DNA of 64,000 bases from an uncultured Bacteroidota bacterium (GTDB lineage Bacteria > Bacteroidota > Bacteroidia > Bacteroidales > SZUA-534), in contig CAMHPA010000005.1 in assembly GCA_946186925.1 (NCBI GenBank), positions 1-64,000 of the forward strand. The letters are read 5' to 3'. Below, in pieces: positions 8,626 to 16,721 of this stretch. The position numbers were made by a program, and so were the translations under genes. Position 1 is the first letter of the stretch. Each line of letters begins with the position of its first letter. Under the pieces are notes generated by a model. The model saw only the letters and a list, made by a program, of their open reading frames with translations, was not told the origin of the DNA and did not search any database.

Positions 8626-9396
8626 TCAGTTGCCTTTCGGCTTGTATCTGCCTTGAATCCTTTCCGACACAAAACTATACAATTTTTGCAACTCAGAGTC
8701 GGGCAGCGATTGCATTTGGCGGTTCATAACCTTTGAGTCGCCACGGCGGGCCGGGCCGGTTTGTGCTGCCACAGGGCCGAGTTCGGCGGCTTTGACGGCC
8801 GTTTCGGCAATCAGCTCACGCATAATATCAAATGGTATGTTGCTGTTTTTCAGGATGGTTTCGGCCTCGGCATACATACTGTTGGCAAAGTTGCTGGCAA
8901 ACACTGCGGCAATGTGCAGTTGGGCGCGTTGCGCGGTTGTCATCGGGCGCACGTTGTTGCTCAAAGTGCGGGCGAGTGTGGCAAGCGTTTCGGCCGTTTG
9001 CCCGCTGTTGCCCTCAATGCAGAATGGCACGCGGCTGACATCGATTTTCCGGCTTTTGCTGAACGACTGCAGCGGATAAAGCACTCCGTGGCTGCTGAAA
9101 CGGCTCAGCACGCTCATCGGAACGCTTCCGGCAGTGTGTGCCACAACGCCTTCAACATCAGGCATTTGTGCAACCACGTCGGCAATGCTGTCATCGCTTA
9201 CGCTGATAAGGTAGATGTCGGCGTTGGCGGGTATTTGGCTGATTTTGTCAAACGGTTTGGCATTCAGCGCTTTCGCGAGTTCCTTGGTGTGCCCGAAGTT
9301 GCGCCCGCACACTCCGGCAATTGTGTGTCCGGCTTTGAGCATCGCGCTCGACAGGTGCGTGGCCACATTTCCCGAGCCGATAATGAAAACAATCAT
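8626..9396 (-). CDS. Rossmann-like / DUF2520 domain protein
   Basis: This 256-aa protein has an N-terminal nucleotide-binding fold (FIIGSGNVATHL, a GxGxxA-type loop) like ketopantoate or pyrroline-5-carboxylate reductases. A helical DUF2520 domain follows (about 130-250, with AQLHIAAVFASNFANSMY). The family resembles NAD(P)-dependent oxidoreductases, but the substrate is not known. It probably shares a transcript with the KdsC-like gene, 38 bases downstream of its stop. Confidence 0.85.
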   Translation of the reverse strand: MIVFIIGSGNVATHLSSAMLKAGHTIAGVCGRNFGHTKELAKALNAKPFDKISQIPANADIYLISVSDDSIADVVAQMPDVEGVVAHTAGSVPMSVLSRFSSHGVLYPLQSFSKSRKIDVSRVPFCIEGNSGQTAETLATLARTLSNNVRPMTTAQRAQLHIAAVFASNFANSMYAEAETILKNSNIPFDIMRELIAETAVKAAELGPVAAQTGPARRGDSKVMNRQMQSLPDSELQKLYSFVSERIQGRYKPKGN

Positions 9397-9418
9397 GGCA
9401 ATTTTTTTATCAGTTATC

Positions 9419-10414
9419 TCATTTTCTGTAGAAATCGGGTCCTAGTACAATCGATTCAATGAGCCGGTCGTCAGTGCCAATGAACCGGAAATCAACGTAG
9501 CCATCATTTAGCATTGCCATGCGCACGGCGTACAGGTCGGCGACAAATCTCCAAAGTTCGTTTTTCGCCAGTTTTTCTAATCCAGCATGGTTGGGCGCCC
9601 CTTTCCGTCGGCTTCTAAGGTTCAATGCAAGTTTGTTGGCGCCATAATCCATTTTTATGGCCGATAGCTGTATCCTTTCGGCAATGTCGTATGGAATCTC
9701 TTTTGCGGCAGATCTTAAGACTCGTTCGAAATCTTTCTGCGGACAGCGGAATGGCCCGGTTGCGTTTAATGCCTGCTCCATATCTTTCGGGTGAATTACG
9801 ATGGTGTAGATGGGAAAATCAGTGGATTCGCGGAAAGCGTAACGAATTTGTAGAGAGTCGTCTATGCATGTTTTGAGCAGTTTTGCGTCCTCGTCGCGCA
9901 GGTTTTTCAGCGCTTCGGAGTGCCTGAATTTCGATTCGCAAATCAGCCGGTCGTCAGAGTAGTCCTGAATGTGGGTGTTGGGTAGCCGCATTGTAAACAT
10001 CATGTATTTTTTATGTAGAGAGATGCTGTCGTACACAATGCCATCTTTCACCAGCGGCAGTGTCGCCATTTTTGCTTTGACAATGGCTTCCAAAGCATCG
10101 TATTTCAATCCGGCAGCTTCTCGTGCTTGTAGCTCGTGTTTGTCTTTCTGATTTTGAATCAGCCACATAATGCCCATGGCAATGCCAAACGCCACAATCA
10201 GTGTGGCGGTTAGTATTTTCGTGGCAGATTTCTGCGAGCCGCCAATCATCGACTCTTCAAGGTCGGCAATTTCATGGGCTGAGGCTTGTAAATCGGCGCA
10301 ATGCTTGTCGAATGTTGGTTTGTTATCAGTCAGGCCGCACACTATGCCGCGTTCCATGTCGCGTTTCGATTTCTTGCAAATGGCGCAGTATTTTATTTTG
10401 TCCGATAGTTCCAT
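9419..10414 (-). CDS. Zinc-ribbon-like, single-pass membrane protein of unknown function
   Basis: No characterised family is recognised. The N-terminus has a Cys cluster (YCAICKKSKRD, IVCGLTDNKP, KHCADL), which looks like the short metal-binding header found on many unrelated Bacteroidota proteins. One transmembrane helix follows at about residues 67-87 (ATLIVAFGIAMGIMWLI), then a coiled or mixed region of about 240 residues. The bulk of the protein should lie on the other side of the inner membrane from the Cys cluster. Its leader carries degenerate octanucleotide repeats. The gene lies between recR and the DUF2520 gene on the same strand. Confidence 0.6.
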   Translation of the reverse strand: MELSDKIKYCAICKKSKRDMERGIVCGLTDNKPTFDKHCADLQASAHEIADLEESMIGGSQKSATKILTATLIVAFGIAMGIMWLIQNQKDKHELQAREAAGLKYDALEAIVKAKMATLPLVKDGIVYDSISLHKKYMMFTMRLPNTHIQDYSDDRLICESKFRHSEALKNLRDEDAKLLKTCIDDSLQIRYAFRESTDFPIYTIVIHPKDMEQALNATGPFRCPQKDFERVLRSAAKEIPYDIAERIQLSAIKMDYGANKLALNLRSRRKGAPNHAGLEKLAKNELWRFVADLYAVRMAMLNDGYVDFRFIGTDDRLIESIVLGPDFYRK

Positions 10415-10477
10415 AGTTATTTTATTTTGGAGTTAGTAATTAGGATTTTATTCAAGTTGTTTATGTGTCAGTTTTAT

Positions 10478-10517
10478 GTGTCAGTCAATAAGTCATTCAA
10501 CCATTCGGTTAATCAGT
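10478..10517. repeat. Degenerate octanucleotide repeats upstream of the zinc-ribbon gene
   Basis: The plus strand divides into five consecutive octamers: GTGTCAGT, CAATAAGT, CATTCAAC, CATTCGGT, TAATCAGT. They overlap the recR stop codon and lie 63 bases before the start of the next minus-strand gene. The unit resembles those in front of asnB and several CAZyme genes, but this copy is the most decayed. Confidence 0.45.
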
Positions 10518-11124
10518 TTTTGTATGGTACTCGATTCAAGATGGAGCGTCCTAATGTTATTTCATCTGTGTATTCGAGCTCGTCGCCCACCGAGAGGCCT
10601 CGCGCTAGTGTGGTTATAGGCACGCCAAATGGGCATAACCGTCTGAACAAGTAGAAATTGGTGGTGTCGCCCTCGATGGTGGTACTGGTAGCCAGAATCA
10701 CTTCAGCGATAGTGTTTTCTTGCATTCGCCGCTCGAGGCTGTCGATGTTTAAATTTTTTGGTCCGATGCCGTCCATTGGCGATATGCGGCCGCCCAGCAC
10801 ATGGTAGAGCCCGTGGTACTGACCGGTATTCTCGATAGCGATCAGTTCACGGATTGTTTCCACAACACAGATGATCGAGTGGTCGCGGCGTTCGTCGGCG
10901 CATATGTCGCACAATCCTTCTGATTCTGTGATGTTGTGGCATTCCGGGCAAATCATAATATCGGTTTTCATTTGGCTGATGGACGATACGAACGCTTCCA
11001 CATCCTCATTAGGTTGGTTGAGCAGGTGCAGTGTGAGTCGCAGTGCGGTTTTTTTGCCGATTCCTGGCAATTTGCCGAACTCATTCACCACATTATCTAG
11101 CAGTCGCGATGGTAACTGTTGCAT
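10513..11124 (-). CDS. recR: Recombination protein RecR
   Basis: RecR acts with RecF and RecO in recombinational gap repair and loads RecA. The 203-aa length is normal. Features in order: an N-terminal HhH region ([15 protein letters not shown]), a Cys4 zinc finger with C59, C62, C72 and C75 (CPECHN, LCDIC), a TOPRIM domain ([10 protein letters not shown] to ATSTTIEGD) and the C-terminal [14 protein letters not shown] segment. The only close downstream gene is the zinc-ribbon protein, which seems functionally unrelated. Confidence 0.96.
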   Translation of the reverse strand: MQQLPSRLLDNVVNEFGKLPGIGKKTALRLTLHLLNQPNEDVEAFVSSISQMKTDIMICPECHNITESEGLCDICADERRDHSIICVVETIRELIAIENTGQYHGLYHVLGGRISPMDGIGPKNLNIDSLERRMQENTIAEVILATSTTIEGDTTNFYLFRRLCPFGVPITTLARGLSVGDELEYTDEITLGRSILNRVPYKN

Positions 11125-11298
11125 TATTTTGTTTTATAGTGTAAATGTAACGGAAAAGTGAGGCGTATCCTACAAAATCTGCAATTATTTTAAAAAAATG
11201 AGTCTGTTGTGCGTATTTTATTGATAGTCATGATTTATGGAATAATTTATATGCATTACTTACGTGAGTTGGCCAGTTGGAATAGCAAGCTTGCTAAT

Positions 11299-11336
11299 AA
11301 AAAAAGGAAATCCCCACTGTGAGAATTTCCCTTTTC
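11299..11336 (-). terminator. Terminator of the 194-aa secreted protein gene
   Basis: On the minus strand an imperfect stem (AAAAGGGAAATTC with GGGGATTTCC, loop near TCACAGT) is followed by a run of T residues. It lies about 25 bases past the stop at 11362. Confidence 0.65.
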
Positions 11337-11361
11337 TATTTGATAACAAATTATCAGTCTT

Positions 11362-11946
11362 TCATTTGCAAGCCTTTTTGACTTTTCCTGCCAACACTTT
11401 TCCTGCTCGTGCATAAGCTTCGCCGACGCGGTCGGCAACAGAAAAGTCATAGCCCATGGCCGTATAGCCTAATGATTTGAGAATCTGCACGGTGGCCACT
11501 TCCTTATTCGAATTCTCTGTGTCAAGAATTCTAATGGTCACGTTGATATAAGCATCCTGGCGCATAACACCGACATTGAATCCCGGCTCAAAAAAATCGG
11601 TATTTACCTGAATATCATATTTCTGCTTTTCGTCTTTGCAGATGATTTCGCTGTGCTTGGTAAACAATTCGCGGAATTTTGCCGGATAAACATTCTGCTT
11701 GTCGCTTTCCCACGCTTCGCGCCATTTGTCACCACGACCGGCTTCTTTTTCGTTGCCTTCCGTAGTTTTTTTCGTAATGTAGTCAGCTTCAGTCATTTTC
11801 CCCACTTGCATATTATCGTAGGTGAAGTTAACACTGACAGCATCAACACCTTTCAGGCATTTCAGGTCACCTTTCACAATCACTTTTTGTGCCGATGCAA
11901 ACAAGCACGCGCACAGGCCAATAGCCAATAATGATAATTTTTTCAT
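11362..11946 (-). CDS. Secreted protein of unknown function
   Basis: This 194-aa protein has a clear signal peptide (MKKLSLLAIGLCACLFASAQ). The mature part is a mixed alpha/beta domain with DKWREAWESD and a C-terminal helix ending in KVKKACK. The lone C-terminal Cys is not in a lipobox position. Similar short secreted proteins occur in Bacteroidales, but I do not know a function. It is monocistronic, with its own terminator, and is convergent with nothing nearby. Confidence 0.65.
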   Translation of the reverse strand: MKKLSLLAIGLCACLFASAQKVIVKGDLKCLKGVDAVSVNFTYDNMQVGKMTEADYITKKTTEGNEKEAGRGDKWREAWESDKQNVYPAKFRELFTKHSEIICKDEKQKYDIQVNTDFFEPGFNVGVMRQDAYINVTIRILDTENSNKEVATVQILKSLGYTAMGYDFSVADRVGEAYARAGKVLAGKVKKACK

Positions 11947-12073
11947 TGTTTATTTGTTTTTAGTAATGATAAAGGTATGAGTTTTTCCCTTTTGATAACA
12001 CCTGCCGTTATAATATATAATTTATTGAAAATTAGCGAATAAGGATTGCGGAATAAAATTATTCAAAAATATC

Positions 12074-12119
12074 TTGTTTGTTACCGACAGGTTACATACT
12101 TTTGTAACCGGCAAGTAAC
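12074..12119 (+). promoter_or_regulatory. TetR-gene promoter overlapped by a symmetric operator
   Basis: A -33 TTG (12074-12076) and a -7 TACTTTTG (12097-12104) are 20 bases apart. A dyad centred at 12099.5 overlies the -7 box: GTTAC (12080-12084), GGTTAC (12090-12095), GTAACC (12104-12109), GTAAC (12115-12119). Both inner and outer half-sites are symmetric about the same point. A repressor bound here would block its own promoter, so autoregulation by the TetR protein is likely. Confidence 0.75.
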
Positions 12120-12130
12120 ATAGATGAATT

Positions 12131-12718
12131 ATGACAACAAAAGACAGAAACCAAACCGAGCGGCGCATTCTCGACGCCGTTGGGACGATTGTTGAGACCG
12201 AAGGCTTTGAAGCCGTGGGCGTTAACGCAGTGGCGAGCGCGTCGGGTGTGTCGAAGGTGCTGATTTACAGATATTTTGGCTCGATTGAGCAATTGCTGGC
12301 CAAGTATTTGGAAGACAACGATTTCTGGCTCAACACCGAATTTCCCATTCAGCAGTATGACAATGTGAAAGAGTTTTCAAAAGCCGTTTTCCGCGCGTAT
12401 ATCGATATGCTGCGCAAGTCGCCCGCACTTCGCAAACTCTACCGCTGGGAACTCACAACCAACAATCCTGCTATTGCGGGCCTGCGCGAGCGCCGCGAAC
12501 GGACGGCAATGGACATTATCAATGCCGTGAGTCGGCAGTCGGGGCAGGACATTGACCAAGTGGCTGGCATTTCAACTCTTATAACGGGCTCGGTATCATA
12601 CCTTTGCATTCTTGCCGAGAATTGCGCAGTCTATAACTCGCTCGAAATCAACAGCGATTCGGGTTGGAATAAGTTGCTGAAAACCATTGATTTTATGTTC
12701 GACAAAATATTTGATTGA
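12131..12718 (+). CDS. TetR-family transcriptional repressor
   Basis: This 195-aa regulator has an N-terminal helix-turn-helix at about residues 10-55 (ILDAVGTIVETEGFEAV, SKVLIYRYFGS). The all-helical ligand-binding and dimerisation domain has no ligand that I can assign. The symmetric operator in its own promoter and the nitroreductase gene that starts 2 bases after its stop suggest that it senses a compound handled by that enzyme. The start ATG at 12131 is about 20 bases past the predicted transcription start. Confidence 0.9.
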   Translation: MTTKDRNQTERRILDAVGTIVETEGFEAVGVNAVASASGVSKVLIYRYFGSIEQLLAKYLEDNDFWLNTEFPIQQYDNVKEFSKAVFRAYIDMLRKSPALRKLYRWELTTNNPAIAGLRERRERTAMDIINAVSRQSGQDIDQVAGISTLITGSVSYLCILAENCAVYNSLEINSDSGWNKLLKTIDFMFDKIFD

Positions 12719-12720
12719 AG

Positions 12721-13683
12721 ATGGAAAGTTTGACATTTTTTGAAATAGCGAAAATCCTGATTTCGTTTGCCGTTTGCGCGCCGTCGGGACACAACTCGCA
12801 GCCTTGGAAGTTCCAAGTTGTTGGAAATACGATAGTTATCGCGCCCGATTTCACGAAACGGCTGGCGGTGGTCGATTCGTCGGACAAAGAGTTGTTTATC
12901 AGTCTTGGTTGCGCGCTCGAGAATATGCAGATTGCCGCAACCAACTACGGCTACACGTCCGACTACGATTACACAGATGGAAAAATCGTTGTAACATTCA
13001 CAAAATCGGACAGTTGCGCGACTGATACACTTTTTGCGCACATTAAAACGCGTCACACGCACCGCGGAAGTTTCACTGGCAAAAAGATTCCGCAAGAGCA
13101 GATTGATGCACTAAAAACAATTGATAATAAGAGCGTTGCCATTTTTGCTTCGTGCACGCCACAGGCCGATTTCATTTGCCGAGGAATTGCTGAAGGCAAT
13201 GATATTCAGATGAGCGACACGGCTTTCAAACGCGAACTGCTGTCGTGGATGCGGTTCAACAAAAAGCACATTGCGCAGACGCAAAACGGCTTGTGCTACA
13301 ATGTTTTGGGCTTTCCTTCCACACCAAAGCCGATGGGGCGGATGTTTGTGAAGATGGCCCTGAATCCGAAATCGCAAAACAAAACCGATGGCAAGGTAAA
13401 TGCTTCTGCGTCACACTTTTGCGTATTGAGCACCAACGGTACTTCACCAAAAGATTATATTGCCCTTGGCAAAACGCTTGAGCGACTGCTGCTTACGGTA
13501 TGCGGCTCGGGTTTGGCCTACAATTTCAGCAATCAACCTTGCGAGATTCCCGCACTCACCGAAAAACTGCGTTCGGAATTGAAAATCAGCGGTTATCCTG
13601 CTATAACTCTGCGACTTGGCTATGCCGATGCGCCAAAATTCTACGCGCCGCGCAAGAGCGTTGATGAGGTGATGGTGGAGTAG
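12721..13683 (+). CDS. Nitroreductase-family (Acg-like) flavoprotein
   Basis: This FMN-type oxidoreductase fold protein is 320 aa from the ATG chosen here. The ORF track uses a TTG two codons earlier that overlaps the TetR stop. The nitroreductase signature is near the N-terminus (CAPSGHNSQPWKF), and LGCALENMQIAATNYGY forms the next helix. A second half (RTHRGSFTGKKI; CGSGLAYNFSNQP) gives the long Acg-like layout. The substrate is unknown; the families reduce nitro, quinone or enone compounds with NAD(P)H. It is translationally close-coupled to the TetR gene and ends at a strong terminator. Confidence 0.8.
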   Translation: MESLTFFEIAKILISFAVCAPSGHNSQPWKFQVVGNTIVIAPDFTKRLAVVDSSDKELFISLGCALENMQIAATNYGYTSDYDYTDGKIVVTFTKSDSCATDTLFAHIKTRHTHRGSFTGKKIPQEQIDALKTIDNKSVAIFASCTPQADFICRGIAEGNDIQMSDTAFKRELLSWMRFNKKHIAQTQNGLCYNVLGFPSTPKPMGRMFVKMALNPKSQNKTDGKVNASASHFCVLSTNGTSPKDYIALGKTLERLLLTVCGSGLAYNFSNQPCEIPALTEKLRSELKISGYPAITLRLGYADAPKFYAPRKSVDEVMVE

Positions 13684-13709
13684 GACAGCAATCGACAGTT
13701 AGGTGTAAT

Positions 13710-13747
13710 CGGGGTTGACCGACTTTTTGGTCGCCCCGTTTTTTTAT
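13710..13747 (+). terminator. Terminator of the tetR-nitroreductase operon
   Basis: The hairpin CGGGGTTGACCGA / TGGTCGCCCCG has a short CTTTT loop and is followed by seven T residues. It starts 26 bases after the stop codon. Confidence 0.85.
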
Positions 13748-13789
13748 TGGCGTCATTTTTAATAACATTGCGCCAAAATCGATAGCAGA

Positions 13790-14299
13790 ATGTTAATCTA
13801 CCTAATAGGATATATGGGTGCGGGCAAAACCACTTACGGCAAGCGGCTTGCGCGCGACATCAACTACAACTTCATCGACCTTGACCAAAAAATTGAGGCC
13901 GAGCAGGGCAAGACCATTGCCGAAATCTTTGCCGAACGTGGCGAGGACGGCTTCCGCCAAATCGAGCGCGAGGCGATGATGCAGACTTTCGGACTCGAGA
14001 ACACCATTGTGGCTACGGGCGGCGGCACGCCTTGCTTTTTCGACAATATGCAGCAACTAAATGCTCACGGCGCCACGCTCTATATTGAGATGACGCCCAA
14101 AGCGCTCGTCTGGAACCTGATGAACTCGCACAAGGACCGCCCGCTGCTGCACGACAAGACCTACGAGGAACTTGTTGAGTACATTGAGACCACGCTGCAG
14201 AAGCGGCTGCCGTTCTACTCGCAGGCGAAATACGTGGTTGACGGCATCGGCATCACATCGCAGAAAATGATTGATGCACTTCACGATTGCAAGTTATGA
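13790..14299 (+). CDS. aroK: Shikimate kinase
   Basis: This enzyme phosphorylates shikimate in the chorismate pathway. The 169-aa length is normal. The Walker A loop is at residues 7-15 (GYMGAGKTT), the shikimate-binding DLD follows (FIDLDQKIE), then the FRQIE motif and GGGTPC. The LID region carries KDRPLL. The stop overlaps the ispD start by ATGA, so the two are translationally coupled although they serve different pathways. Confidence 0.95.
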   Translation: MLIYLIGYMGAGKTTYGKRLARDINYNFIDLDQKIEAEQGKTIAEIFAERGEDGFRQIEREAMMQTFGLENTIVATGGGTPCFFDNMQQLNAHGATLYIEMTPKALVWNLMNSHKDRPLLHDKTYEELVEYIETTLQKRLPFYSQAKYVVDGIGITSQKMIDALHDCKL

Positions 14300-14967
14300 A
14301 CCGCAGCGTTATCATAGTGGCAGGTGGCTCGGGCAGCCGAATGGGCGGCGATGTGCCAAAGCAGTTTCTGCCGTTGGCTGGGCGTCCGATTCTGATGCAC
14401 ACCATCGAGGCTTTTCATCGGTTTGATAATCAGATGAATATTGTGCTTGTTCTGCCATCAAAGCAGCACGATTACTGGCGACAACTTTGCAGTGAATATT
14501 CGTTCGATAAGATTGATTATCAGTTGGTTGATGGCGGCGAGACGCGCTTCCATTCCACATTGAATGGGTTGGCGAAAGTCCCTGCCAACGGCATTGTGGC
14601 CGTTCACGATGGTGTGCGGCCGTTGGTGTCGCAAGAGACGCTGCAACGTTGCTTCAGCGCCGCCGAGCAGTGCAAGGCGGTGGTTCCCGCAATTCCTGTC
14701 AACGAGTCGGTGCGGCAGATTGAGCCCGATGGCGGCAACCACGCTGTCGACCGCAGCACTTACCTATTGGTGCAGACGCCGCAGGTTTTCGATGCCGCCA
14801 CGCTGCATCAGGCTTTCCGTCAGCCATATAGCCCGCTTTTCACCGACGATGCATCGGTGGTTGAGCGTATGGGCGTGAAAGTATCGATTGTTGAAGGCAA
14901 CTTTGAGAACATCAAAATCACTCGGCCTGTGGATTTGGTTCTGGCTGAGGCGATTATAAAATGGTAG
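14296..14967 (+). CDS. ispD: 2-C-methyl-D-erythritol 4-phosphate cytidylyltransferase
   Basis: This enzyme performs the third step of the MEP isoprenoid route, joining CTP and MEP. The 223-aa form begins at the ATG that overlaps the aroK stop (ATGA). The ORF track begins at an in-frame TTG three codons earlier. The nucleotide-binding loop is VAGGSGSRMG followed by VPKQF, with further motifs VHDGVRPLV and LLVQTPQ, and TDDASVVE near the end. The region after the gene is AT-rich and gene-free to 15118. Confidence 0.94.
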   Translation: MNRSVIIVAGGSGSRMGGDVPKQFLPLAGRPILMHTIEAFHRFDNQMNIVLVLPSKQHDYWRQLCSEYSFDKIDYQLVDGGETRFHSTLNGLAKVPANGIVAVHDGVRPLVSQETLQRCFSAAEQCKAVVPAIPVNESVRQIEPDGGNHAVDRSTYLLVQTPQVFDAATLHQAFRQPYSPLFTDDASVVERMGVKVSIVEGNFENIKITRPVDLVLAEAIIKW

Positions 14968-15118
14968 AGGTGCGGATTATGGATTTTTGATGTCGTTTCG
15001 CGAGAAATTATTAGAAAATTCAATTCAAAATTTTACAAAATCCTATTCTTTTGATTTTGAGAAATTTTGTTGAAAATTTTTTTGACATTTCCGCCAGTAG
15101 GGCGCACCGTTGAATTTG

Positions 15119-15589
15119 TTATTTTAGTATCGCGTCAATCAATCCATTACAAGCGTCGTCGAGCAAATCGAGTACAAGTTCAAAATCGCTGTCGCCGCCA
15201 TAGTACGGGTCGGGTACAGAATTGACACGGTAAGTCTGACAATAATCACTCATCTTGCTGATTTTCTGGCACGATTGTTCGTCGGGTGCTATTTCGAGCA
15301 GGCGGCGGATGTTGTCGTCGTCCATACCTATAATATAATCGAAGTGGCTGAAATCGGCGGTGGTAATCTTCCGGGCGATGCTGGTGATGTTGATTCCGCG
15401 TTTGGCGGCGTGATGGCGCATCCGCGGGTCGGCTTTCTCGCCTGAGTGATAACTGATTAGCCCTGCCGAATCAATTTCAAAATCGGATTCCATACCGCGT
15501 TGAGCAACAACTTGTTTCATCACGGCTTCGGCGCAGGCCGAACGGCAGATATTGCCCAAGCACACAAAAAGAATTTTTGTTTTACCCAT
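15119..15589 (-). CDS. Low-molecular-weight protein-tyrosine phosphatase
   Basis: This small Cys-based phosphatase is 156 aa from MGKTKILF; the ORF track adds seven codons upstream. The P-loop is near the N-terminus (FVCLGNICRSACAE, the CX5R signature) and the catalytic acid lies in PDPYYGG close to the C-terminus. In bacteria such enzymes often dephosphorylate the BY-kinase (Wzc) of exopolysaccharide systems. A Wzc gene lies 5 kb away, but co-regulation is not shown. Confidence 0.9.
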   Translation of the reverse strand: MGKTKILFVCLGNICRSACAEAVMKQVVAQRGMESDFEIDSAGLISYHSGEKADPRMRHHAAKRGINITSIARKITTADFSHFDYIIGMDDDNIRRLLEIAPDEQSCQKISKMSDYCQTYRVNSVPDPYYGGDSDFELVLDLLDDACNGLIDAILK

Positions 15590-15675
15590 CGATGTCAGAT
15601 TTTGCGGCAAATTTCAATAAAATCGGCATAATCTTGCTGTAATTCGAAGCAAAAAATTACTTTTGCGCCGCGTTT

Positions 15676-15748
<73 letters not shown>

Positions 15749-15756
15749 CAGGCAAA

Positions 15757-15790
15757 GGCTGAACCTGTTTGGGTTCAGTCTTTTTTTTTT
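15757..15790 (+). terminator. Terminator after tRNA-Thr
   Basis: The hairpin GGCTGAACC / GGGTTCAGTC (one G-U pair, TGTTT loop) is followed by at least ten T residues, nine bases after the tRNA end. Confidence 0.85.
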
Positions 15791-15801
15791 TGCGTGTTCG
15801 G

Positions 15802-15833
15802 TTTGCTTGAGAGCCGATTGTTTTGTATTTTTC
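15802..15833 (+). promoter_or_regulatory. Putative gpmA promoter
   Basis: TTTG (15802-15805), a 20-base spacer, then TATTTTTC (15826-15833), matching 7 of 8 positions of TAnnTTTG. It lies 23 bases before the gpmA ATG. Confidence 0.5.
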
Positions 15834-15856
15834 CACCATAAAAATTCGAAGAAAAA

Positions 15857-16618
15857 ATGGGAAAATTGGTATTGATACGTCATGGCGAGTCGGTGTGGAA
15901 CGGCCGCAGTTTGTTCACAGGTTGGGTTGATGTGCCGCTTACGCAGGCTGGAATTGTTGAAGCTTCTCGAGCAAGCCACAAGATTGCCAATATTGATTTC
16001 GATGTCGTTTATGCATCGGCACTCATCCGCTCACTACAGACAGCATTCATTGTTTTGCTCAGCGACTCACGTCGCCGCACCCCCTATCTGGTTCACTCTT
16101 CCGATTTTTTCCATCGAAAATGGTATCATACGTTCAGCCACACTGAGCAGAAAAATATGATTCCCGTGTACCGCTGCTGGCAATTAAACGAGCGATTCTA
16201 TGGTGATTTACAAGGACTTAGCAAATCAAAGATTGCCGATATTTTTGGTGTCGACAAAGTGGTGAGCTGGCGTCGCGGTTACACTGAGCGTCCGCCAAAG
16301 GGCGAGAGTCTTCAGGATACATCACGCAGAGTTATCCCATTCTTTAACAAAGAGATAGTCAAGCAATTGGAAGCCGGCAAAAACGTTCTTGTATCGGCGC
16401 ATTCAAACACTCTGCGCTCAATTGTGATGAATATTGAACAAATGGATGAAGCGCAAGTGGTTGGTTTGGAAGTGGATACAGCAAATTTGATAATTTACGA
16501 CTATAGTGGTGGCGAATACATTCGCGAGACTTTGCCCGAAATGCCAATAGAGATGCCGAACGGCCCAAGAGCTGGAATGCCTGGCAAGCCAAACGGTGAA
16601 ATGCCCGATCAGGCTTAA
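15857..16618 (+). CDS. gpmA: 2,3-bisphosphoglycerate-dependent phosphoglycerate mutase
   Basis: This glycolytic enzyme interconverts 3- and 2-phosphoglycerate through a phosphohistidine. The RHGES signature places the catalytic His at residue 9 (LIRHGESVWN). The second-half motifs are NERFYGDLQG and SAHSNTLRS. At 253 aa it has an insertion around SDSRRRTPYLVHSSDF relative to the E. coli enzyme, and a Met/Pro-rich C-terminal tail (LPEMPIEMPNGPRAGMPG) of no known function. The gene is monocistronic, behind the tRNA-Thr terminator. Confidence 0.92.
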   Translation: MGKLVLIRHGESVWNGRSLFTGWVDVPLTQAGIVEASRASHKIANIDFDVVYASALIRSLQTAFIVLLSDSRRRTPYLVHSSDFFHRKWYHTFSHTEQKNMIPVYRCWQLNERFYGDLQGLSKSKIADIFGVDKVVSWRRGYTERPPKGESLQDTSRRVIPFFNKEIVKQLEAGKNVLVSAHSNTLRSIVMNIEQMDEAQVVGLEVDTANLIIYDYSGGEYIRETLPEMPIEMPNGPRAGMPGKPNGEMPDQA

Positions 16619-16670
16619 GATACAAGGAATCAAAAGCTTAGAAAAACAAATAGACTATCATTCTCGCATT

Positions 16671-16718
16671 CAGTTAATCAATCCATCAGTTAATCAATCC
16701 ATCAGTTAATCAATCCTT
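16671..16718 (+). repeat. Tandem 16-bp repeat (2 x octamer) directly before asnB
   Basis: Three copies of CAGTTAATCAATCCAT are present, the third ending in TT. They are placed head to tail and stop 3 bases before the asnB ATG. Each 16-mer is two related octamers (CAGTTAAT, CAATCCAT). The array occupies the position where a ribosome binding site would lie, and no GA-rich site is seen. Confidence 0.9.
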
Positions 16719-16721
16719 GCA

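Noticed and set aside
14968-15118. Small RNA between ispD and the LMW-PTP gene
   Set aside because: Very AT-rich and partly self-complementary, but no promoter-terminator pair could be made out.
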